DNA from: CAZJTL01 sp964548905
GTDB lineage: Bacteria; Cyanobacteriota; Cyanobacteriia; Cyanobacteriales; Xenococcaceae
Assembly (NCBI GenBank): GCA_964548905.1
Contig: CAZJTL010000240.1
Coordinates: forward strand, 1-6,834
Length of the DNA stretch: 6,834 bases
Direction of reading: 5' to 3'
Shown: positions 1-4,884 of the stretch, in pieces
How the letters are laid out: each line of letters starts with the position of its first letter
Position numbering within the stretch: position 1 is the first letter of the stretch
Made by a program: the position numbers and the translations under genes
Notes under the pieces: model-generated
What the model saw: only the letters and a program-made list of their open reading frames with translations
What the model was told of the DNA's origin: nothing
Database searches by the model: none

Positions 1-113
1 CTTTTTCTGTATTGCTTTGCAAGTTCTGAGTCTATTTTTTGTCCTGTACAGAGACTAACTTTACACTTTTATTGGATGTTTATTTAATTGGACTTCCCTT
101 ATGTCCTATTGCT

Positions 114-142
114 TTGAGTAATTAGAACAGTTTAGATAGAAT
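114..142 (+). promoter_or_regulatory. Possible sigma-70-type promoter for the DUF29 gene
   Basis: TTGAGT at 114-119 and TAGAAT at 137-142 are separated by 17 nt. Each matches four or five of six consensus bases, and the spacing is ideal for a group 1 sigma factor. Transcription would begin near 149, leaving a leader of about 24 nt before the ATG at 173. The call rests on pattern only; in AT-rich DNA such matches also arise by chance. The rest of 1-172 shows no coding signal, only a 10-bp direct repeat (TATTGCTTTG at 10-19 and 107-116). Confidence 0.35.
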
Positions 143-172
143 CGAAGCAAAACTATTTTGAGGGCAAGATTG

Positions 173-616
173 ATGACACAAATAACTTCTAAAACTCTCT
201 ATGATTCAGATTTTGCTCTTTGGATTGAAGATACAGTTAATAAATTGAAAGCAAAAGATATAAAAGATTTAGATTGGGAGAATTTAATTGAAGAGGTAGA
301 ATCTTTGGGAAAAAGAGATAAACGAGAACTACAAAATAGATTAATAACTTTATTTGAACATCTTTTAAAACGTCAATATGTACCTTTACCTGACTGTTAT
401 CGAGGTTGGGAAGTAACTATTAAGCGTACTCAATCAAAGTTAAACAAGATTCTGGCTGATTCTCCTAGTTTACATAGGTTTTTAGAAACTATATATCTTG
501 ATTGCTATCAGGAAGCTCTGGAAAATATGCAAATTGAATATAATGTTAATTTTCCCGATGTATATCCATTTTCCCAGGATGTAGATGTTTTGTTAACTGA
601 GAAATCTTGGAAGTAA
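173..616 (+). CDS. DUF29 family protein
   Basis: This encodes a 147-residue soluble protein with the hallmarks of the DUF29 family, which is very abundant in cyanobacteria and has no established function. The N-terminus has the usual LYDSDFALWIEDT stretch, followed by an acidic segment (DLDWENLIEEVESLG) and a helix with RELQNRL and LFEHLLKRQY. The middle has a conserved Trp in the YRGWEVTI region, and the C-terminus ends in a VYPFSQD-type motif. The length is normal for the family, so the gene looks intact. The frame is open from a TTG at 158, but the ATG at 173 is preferred: GAGGG at 160-164 lies 8 nt upstream, and homologues as I know them start just before this conserved region. No signal peptide or membrane segment is visible. 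The neighbours give no functional clue. The family assignment is firm; the function is unknown. Confidence 0.85.
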   Translation: MTQITSKTLYDSDFALWIEDTVNKLKAKDIKDLDWENLIEEVESLGKRDKRELQNRLITLFEHLLKRQYVPLPDCYRGWEVTIKRTQSKLNKILADSPSLHRFLETIYLDCYQEALENMQIEYNVNFPDVYPFSQDVDVLLTEKSWK

Positions 617-637
617 GTTTAATTAGCGATCTCCTAA

Positions 638-763
638 TCGCCTGAAAATAATTATATTCATGTAGCAGAAGCGGAAGAGTTGCGATCGATTACCGAGATT
701 TTAACCTTGTATACACCAGTTGATGATTTCCCCCAGCCTCCAATTCTGGCAAAATCAACTTAA
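638..763 (+). pseudogene. Possible C-terminal remnant of an unidentified gene
   Basis: After an in-frame TAA at 635-637 a frame stays open to TAA at 761-763 (41 codons) with no ATG or convincing start. The translation has a protein-like composition (VAEAEELRSITEILTLYTP, then a proline-rich VDDFPQPPILAKST end). The segment could be the tail of a degraded gene or could be chance. I do not recognise the family. It occupies most of the 177-nt gap between the DUF29 gene and the HicB-like gene, and I see nothing else in that gap. Confidence 0.25.
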
Positions 764-793
764 AAACACAACAAATTGGTAAAAAGAAAAATT

Positions 794-1009
794 ATGAGTG
801 AAGCAATAGAAATTGTATTTTTAGTAGAAGAAGATCCCGATAGTGGTTATACAGCAAAGGCTTTGGGAGAATCAATTTTTACCGAAGCAGAAAATTTGGA
901 AAGTTTAAGAACAATGGTTCGGGATGCAGTTAATTGTCATTTTGAAGAGAGCGATCGCCCTAAGATAATTCGGTTACATATTGTTAGAGATGAGGTATTT
1001 GCCTCGTGA
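794..1009 (+). CDS. HicB-like antitoxin family protein (often mis-annotated as 2-oxoisovalerate dehydrogenase beta subunit)
   Basis: This is a 71-residue protein of the short HicB-like fold. The beta strand IEIVFLVEED is followed by the GYTAKALGESIFTEAENLESL region typical of HicB N-terminal domains and the helix LRTMVRDAVNCHFEE. It ends in a short strand (IIRLHIVRDEV). Such proteins in cyanobacteria are frequently labelled as a dehydrogenase subunit, but a protein this small with this pattern cannot be that enzyme. In the usual arrangement they precede a hicA mRNA-interferase toxin gene, which they neutralise. Here the stop overlaps the next GTG by 4 nt (GTGA, 1006-1009), the standard coupling of hicB-hicA pairs in this order, yet the hicA that follows is broken. 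ATG 794 is preferred over the TTG at 776 because family members begin close to the first strand; no strong ribosome binding site is visible. A DNA-binding C-terminal domain is absent, as is usual for this short subtype. The gene looks intact. Confidence 0.75.
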   Translation: MSEAIEIVFLVEEDPDSGYTAKALGESIFTEAENLESLRTMVRDAVNCHFEESDRPKIIRLHIVRDEVFAS

Positions 1010-1284
1010 AAATCCCCAGAGATTTATCTAGTGAAGATCTAATTAAATGCTTTTCTTCTTTACCTCTTTACTATAATTTAGCTCCCAATGAAATAATTGT
1101 CCCTGCCGAACTTTTAGAGCGAGAATTTTTAGACTTAGCCGAAACCGAAGGTATTAATGATATTGCCGAACTTAATAAAATACTCGATCGCGCTGTTAAT
1201 CTGAAAAACTTTCTTAAAGCCGATAAAAGGGTAGATGCGATCGCCTCAATAAAATCCTCCCCAGACAACTTACCAAAGCGATGA
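1006..1284 (+). pseudogene. Chimeric ORF: 5' end of hicA toxin fused to an unrelated coding fragment
   Basis: The 92-codon frame is a composite. Residues 1-14 (MKIPRDLSSEDLIK) match the start of cyanobacterial HicA/YcfA toxins found downstream of this HicB type. The conserved HicA core that should follow, with its GSH catalytic motif and IPNH-like strand, is missing. From about residue 15 to 79 (to about 1244) the sequence changes to a charged helical segment including LLEREFLDLAETEG and ILDRAVNLKNFLK. It looks like genuine protein and weakly recalls the C-terminal part of HsdR-like or DEAD/DEAH helicase proteins, but that is memory-based and uncertain. The last residues (from about 1245, SSPDNLPKR) are antisense to the tnsC fragment. 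The frame is kept open by chance across both joints. The product is unlikely to be a working toxin; whether the ORF is still translated through coupling to the upstream gene is unknown. Confidence 0.6.
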
Positions 1285-1514
1285 CAAGCACGAAAACGGT
1301 TATAAACCTGCTTGTCGCGCTTAATTGCCGCATCCAAGCGATCCGTACCTACCAAAACTACAGCAATATCTAACTTGTCAAAAATATCCCTCACCTCAGC
1401 AAAAGTCTTAGGCTTCAAGCGATCGGCTTCATCAATAATCAGCATCTCCACTTGACAACCCTTAAGCACTCTAAACATGCGATCTCTAATTTCTGCTACC
1501 GTTCCCTTCGTCAT
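1245..1514 (-). pseudogene. tnsC: Internal fragment of a TnsC/TniB-type transposition AAA+ ATPase
   Basis: On the minus strand, about 90 residues match the central part of TnsC/TniB ATPases very closely, in particular the TnsC of cyanobacterial Tn7-like and type V-K CRISPR-associated transposons. After MTKGTVAEIRDRMFRVLKGC comes a Walker B segment EMLIIDEADRLKPKTFAEV (near residues 23-41). A sensor-1-like strand VVLVGTDRLDAAIKRD (52-67) and the YNRFRACHRFGKLSGEDF segment (71-88) follow. In intact proteins of roughly 250-280 residues, TnsC assembles on target DNA and recruits the transposase. Here the N-terminal Walker A region and the whole C-terminal lid are absent. The frame upstream of the ATG at 1514 is stopped at 1527-1529. 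Similarity ends at about 1245-1251, where the sequence switches to the neighbouring scrap. The open frame continues to 1071 only as antisense of that scrap. The piece cannot be functional; it is a relic of a transposon. Confidence 0.8.
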
Positions 1515-1543
1515 CCCAGAAAATGATTAATTCGATCGATCGG

Positions 1544-1582
1544 TTCTAGACTAAAAGAGATAGCTATTTTTAGTTTCTAGAA
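1544..1582 (+). promoter_or_regulatory. Inverted repeat / hairpin immediately before the tldD start
   Basis: TTCTAGA (1544-1550) pairs with TCTAGAA (1576-1582), and CTAAAA (1551-1556) pairs with TTTTAG (1568-1573). This gives a 13-bp stem with a 2-nt bulge (1574-1575) and an 11-nt loop (1557-1567). The structure ends two bases before the ATG at 1585. The only Shine-Dalgarno-like bases (GAGA, 1557-1560) lie in the loop, so folding in mRNA would affect access of ribosomes to the start. It could equally be an operator-like palindrome or a scar of the rearrangement just upstream. It is AU-rich and not followed by a U-tract, so it is not a typical terminator. Confidence 0.45.
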
Positions 1583-1584
1583 TC

Positions 1585-2964
1585 ATGGATAACTCGATCG
1601 CCGAACAACTACAACAGACAGTAGCCTCCTATCGCAATTCAGTAGACTATTTAGAAGTTAGAGTCGAACAAACTGAAGCTACCGCCATTGCCTATCGAGG
1701 CGATCGCCTGGATGCTGTCGATCGCGGTTTTGGTCTTGCTGGTGGCATTCGCGCTTGTCATCAAGGTGGTTGGAGTTTCGTTACTTTTAATGGCTTAGCA
1801 GAACTAAAAGACCGCATTGAAGAAGCAATTAGTCAAGCTAAAATCGTTGGCAAGGAAACTACGCAACTTGCAAATGTAGAACCAATTCAAGATTATCTTA
1901 AGCTAGAAATGGGGCGCGATCCTCGCGGTGTTTCTCTACAAGATAAGCGTCAATTACTCGAACTCTACAACCAACTGTTACTTAAATACGACCCTCGCAT
2001 TCAAACCACTGTAGCCAGTTTGAGCGATCGCTTTGCGACCAACTATTTTGTTAACTCTCTTGGTAGCTGTATCGTTCAAGAACGCCTAGATCTTTCTGGT
2101 AGATTTGGTGCGATCGCTAGAGGAGAAGGGGGAATTGTTCGTCAAGGCTTTGAATCAGTCCATTCTCGTTCCGATTTTAAGGCGATGATAGACATCGAAT
2201 CAAGAGTAATTGGTGCTGCTGAACGCGCCATCAGACAACTAGAGGCAAAATCGGTTAAAGGGGGTCAATATACAGTAGTCCTCGATCCCTATTTATCTGG
2301 GGTGTTTATTCACGAAGCTTTCGGTCATCTTTCTGAAGCTGACTTCGTTTACGAAAATCCTCGAATGCAGGATTTATTGACATTAGGCAAACCGATCGCC
2401 AATCCCAAGCTGAATGTAATTGATGATGCTACTTTAGATGGCTTACCTGGCACTCTCAAATACGATGATGAAGGCGTACCAGGACAGCGTAAATATTTAA
2501 TTAAAGATGGCATCTTAACTCAAAGACTGCACTCCAGAGAAACTGCTGGCAAGATGCATGAGATGCCTACAGGTAATGCTAGAGCAATTCGTGCTAGTTT
2601 TCCACCGATCGTGAGAATGACTAATACGGCGATCGAATCTGGTGATACTTCCTTTGAGGAGATGATTGGCGATATCGAAGAAGGTGTGTATGCAGTGAGA
2701 ATGCTAGGTGGACAGACTAACGGCGAAATGTTTACTTTTGCGGCGGCGGAAGGTTATATGATTCGAGATGGTAAAATTGCCGAACCAGTAAGCGATGTTA
2801 CTCTCTCTGGGAATGTGTTTCAAACTCTTAAAGATATTGAGGCGATCGGTAATGATACTCTCTACACGAATGGTGGTTGCGGTAAAGGTGGACAGATGCC
2901 TTTACCAGTAAGTGTTGGTGGCCCTCATTTGCGTATTCAAAATGTAGTGGTTGGTGGAAGATAA
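1585..2964 (+). CDS. tldD: TldD-type metalloprotease (TldD/PmbA family, catalytic subunit type)
   Basis: This is a 459-residue protein of the TldD/PmbA (TldE) family. In characterised members TldD and TldE form a cytoplasmic zinc protease with an internal cavity that degrades unfolded peptides; in some bacteria it matures microcin B17 or helps control CcdA. The N-terminal domain shows the YRGDRLDAVDRGFGLAGGIRA pattern. The zinc motif HEAFGH lies at residues 243-248 (HExxxH), and the third ligand is expected to be Cys432 in the GGCGKGGQMPLPVSVGGP stretch near the C-terminus. These make it the catalytic TldD type rather than the TldE type, which lacks the motif. The length is close to the E. 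coli protein (about 480 residues) and nothing appears missing. No signal peptide is present. The ATG is the only sensible start, although no clear ribosome binding site precedes it. The partner gene (tldE/pmbA) is not adjacent: the next gene is convergent. Confidence 0.92.
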   Translation: MDNSIAEQLQQTVASYRNSVDYLEVRVEQTEATAIAYRGDRLDAVDRGFGLAGGIRACHQGGWSFVTFNGLAELKDRIEEAISQAKIVGKETTQLANVEPIQDYLKLEMGRDPRGVSLQDKRQLLELYNQLLLKYDPRIQTTVASLSDRFATNYFVNSLGSCIVQERLDLSGRFGAIARGEGGIVRQGFESVHSRSDFKAMIDIESRVIGAAERAIRQLEAKSVKGGQYTVVLDPYLSGVFIHEAFGHLSEADFVYENPRMQDLLTLGKPIANPKLNVIDDATLDGLPGTLKYDDEGVPGQRKYLIKDGILTQRLHSRETAGKMHEMPTGNARAIRASFPPIVRMTNTAIESGDTSFEEMIGDIEEGVYAVRMLGGQTNGEMFTFAAAEGYMIRDGKIAEPVSDVTLSGNVFQTLKDIEAIGNDTLYTNGGCGKGGQMPLPVSVGGPHLRIQNVVVGGR

Positions 2965-2973
2965 TCGAGATAA

Positions 2974-3040
2974 CGAGCGTCCTTACGAGGGTACGGGGTT
3001 TGCGTCGCGCCATTTTTCTGATCAACCATGAACCATGAAC
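2974..3040. repeat. Repeat-like intergenic sequence between convergent genes
   Basis: The 81-nt gap between tldD and the convergent regulator gene contains a stretch (2974-3012) clearly richer in GC than its surroundings. It includes a small hairpin, TCCT/AGGG around a TACG loop at 2980-2991. It is followed by a short tandem heptamer, AACCATG twice at 3024-3037 plus a partial third copy (AAC, 3038-3040). Short tandem heptamers and GC-rich dispersed elements are common between cyanobacterial genes. I see no convincing intrinsic terminator for either gene: the stem is short and the only T-run (CATTTTTCTG, 3010-3019) is not placed next to it. Confidence 0.35.
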
Positions 3041-3045
3041 TATCC

Positions 3046-4884
3046 CTAATCCTTTTCCGAATACTTCGCTATAATCGATTCTGCCTTTTGAAGATCGAGA
3101 GGTTTGGCAAATAAATATCCTTGCGCTTCGTCACAACCTAGCTTTTTCAACTGAGCTAACTGTTCGGGTGTTTCCACTGCTTCAGCGATCGCTTTAATGC
3201 CTAAAGAATGAGCGAGAGTAATAATAGTTTTAACTATTTGATGATTTTCACCCTCAGCGTTGATGAGATTGACAAAAGAGCGATCGATCTTCAAATTATC
3301 GATGGGAAAACGATGCAGATAGCTTAAACATGAGTAACCAGTACCAAAATCATCGATACTCAACTGAATTTTTTGCTGTTTGATTTGGGAAAGAAGTTCG
3401 ATCGTCTTTTCACCTCGATCCATAAGCATAGATTCGGTCAGTTCTAAACGAATAGTTTCGCCATTCAAGCCAATATCAGTCATAATTTCGACTAATTTGT
3501 CAATTAAGTTAAATTGTTGAACTTGTCGGCTGGAAAGATTGATACTCATTTGCAAAGATGAGACATTGGGAAATTTTTGCTGCCAAATATGTAGCTGTTG
3601 GCAAGCTTCTCTAAAAACCCATTCACCAATTGGCACAATTAAGCCTGTTTCTTCTGCGATCGCGATAAAATCACCAGGATAAATCAAGCCTTTTTCGAGA
3701 TGTTGCCAGCGCAGGAGTGCTTCAAAACCAACGAGTTTACTAGTTTTTAGAGATACAATCGGTTGATAGTGCAGTATAAACTCTTTTCGCTCCAAAGCAA
3801 AACGCAAGTCGGTTTCTATTTTGGAAAGATGAAGCGTTTGAGCATACATTTCTTGGTCAAAAATAGCATAACGACTTTTTCCCAATGCTTTAGCTCGATA
3901 CATAGCGATATCAGCATCTCGCAGTAATTCTACACCGTCTTGATAGGTTGCACCACTCAAAACAATACCGATGCTAGCACCAGTAAAAACTGTGCGATCT
4001 TTTAAATGAATGGGACAGAGAAATTGTTTTAGAATTCTTTCGGCGATCGCGATCGCATCAGTATACTCGTGAAGTTCTTCCAGCAGAATAGCAAATTCAT
4101 CACCGCTCAATCTGGCAACAGTATCCAATTCGCGGGAGCATTTTTTTAAGATACCAGCGATGGCGATTAGAAGTTGGTCGCCTACAGAATGTCCCCAACT
4201 GTCGTTAATAATTTTAAAGCGATCGAGGTCGATAAATAAGACTGCAAACAAATAGTCTGGATTTCTTTTGCTGCGTTGCAGCGCTTTTTGTAGATGTTCT
4301 AATAGTAAATTACGGTTGGGTAAACCTGTTAAACTATCGTGTAAAGACTGTTGAAGCAGTTGCTTTTGAGTATATTCTTTATCAAGAATTTCTTGGTTAA
4401 GCTGGTCTATTACTTGTTCGAGTTGTGCGGTTCTTTCCTGTACTTTTTGTTCTAATTTGCTATTTAACTGATAAATTGCAGCTTTGGCAGTTTGTAAGTC
4501 TAATTGATGCCGAACGCGAATTGCAACCTCTTCCACTTGAAAAGGCTTGGTGATATAATCCACACCTCCAACATTAAAAGCTTTAACTTTATCAAAAATA
4601 TCATCCAAGGCACTTAAAAAAATTACGGGAATATCACGAGTTTTTTCATTTGCTTTTAATTGTTGACAGACTTGATAGCCATCCATATCTGGCATTTTGA
4701 TATCTAGCAAAATCAAATCTGGTGGCTCTTTGATAGCTGCGATCAATGCCATCGAACCATTTTTAGCACAGCGAACTTGATAACCTTTTTCGCCTAGAGA
4801 TGCAGATAAAACCCGCAAATTATCAGGAGTGTCATCAACTACTAAAATATTTCCAGCAAAAGACTTTAAATCACTTGTATTCAT
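3046..4884 (-). CDS. Response regulator with GGDEF and EAL domains (cyclic-di-GMP turnover)
   Basis: This is a 612-residue cytoplasmic output protein. Residues 11-125 form a receiver domain: acidic pair D17/D18, phospho-acceptor D61 in LILLDIKMPDMDGY, S91, and K113 in the KPF motif. A helical coiled-coil linker follows (about 134-180, containing LEQKVQERTAQLEQ). The GGDEF domain (about 181-345) has the variant signature SGDEF at 260-264 and a product-inhibition RxxD site, RELD, at 251-254. The EAL domain (about 352-605) keeps EAL at 388-390, N449, ELTES at 481-485, DDFGTGYS at 511-518, K532, E568/E571 and Q588. Phosphodiesterase activity is therefore likely, and cyclase activity possible despite the first Gly being Ser. 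The start ATG overlaps the stop of the upstream kinase gene (ATGA, 4881-4884), implying translational coupling, so the kinase is the probable phosphate donor. The net direction of c-di-GMP change cannot be read from sequence. Confidence 0.93.
   Translation of the reverse strand: MNTSDLKSFAGNILVVDDTPDNLRVLSASLGEKGYQVRCAKNGSMALIAAIKEPPDLILLDIKMPDMDGYQVCQQLKANEKTRDIPVIFLSALDDIFDKVKAFNVGGVDYITKPFQVEEVAIRVRHQLDLQTAKAAIYQLNSKLEQKVQERTAQLEQVIDQLNQEILDKEYTQKQLLQQSLHDSLTGLPNRNLLLEHLQKALQRSKRNPDYLFAVLFIDLDRFKIINDSWGHSVGDQLLIAIAGILKKCSRELDTVARLSGDEFAILLEELHEYTDAIAIAERILKQFLCPIHLKDRTVFTGASIGIVLSGATYQDGVELLRDADIAMYRAKALGKSRYAIFDQEMYAQTLHLSKIETDLRFALERKEFILHYQPIVSLKTSKLVGFEALLRWQHLEKGLIYPGDFIAIAEETGLIVPIGEWVFREACQQLHIWQQKFPNVSSLQMSINLSSRQVQQFNLIDKLVEIMTDIGLNGETIRLELTESMLMDRGEKTIELLSQIKQQKIQLSIDDFGTGYSCLSYLHRFPIDNLKIDRSFVNLINAEGENHQIVKTIITLAHSLGIKAIAEAVETPEQLAQLKKLGCDEAQGYLFAKPLDLQKAESIIAKYSEKD
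4043..4056. repeat. Overlapping pair of HIP1 palindromes
   Basis: GCGATCGC occurs at 4043-4050 and again at 4049-4056, sharing two bases, inside the GGDEF-EAL gene. Single copies start at 951, 1236, 1700, 2024, 2110, 3185, 3656 and 6622. This density is far above chance in AT-rich DNA and is the main evidence for a cyanobacterial source. The copies sit mostly inside genes and are not marks of mobile elements in themselves. Confidence 0.9.

Noticed and set aside
45..55. TGTACAGAGAC resembles the TGTACAG tip of cyanobacterial Tn7-like/CAST ends.
   Set aside because: Only about seven bases match and no series of repeated transposase-binding motifs follows; no mirrored CTGTACA end was found elsewhere in the window.
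1071..1244. The C-terminal half of the long minus-strand frame, as part of the TnsC protein.
   Set aside because: Similarity to TnsC stops near 1245-1251; the remainder is antisense to the helical plus-strand fragment and is serine-rich chance sequence.
1521..1580. Possible frameshifted upstream extension of the tnsC fragment (minus strand, reading RINHFLG before MTKGTV).
   Set aside because: A one-base shift would join them, but the stretch is short, overlaps the hairpin before tldD, and shows no clear TnsC motif.
2974..3019. Intrinsic terminator for tldD.
   Set aside because: The only stem is four base pairs around TACG, and the nearest T-run is about 20 nt away.
2828..3025. A 65-codon minus-strand frame across the tldD end.
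   Set aside because: It is antisense to the conserved zinc-ligand region of tldD and has no protein-like motifs.
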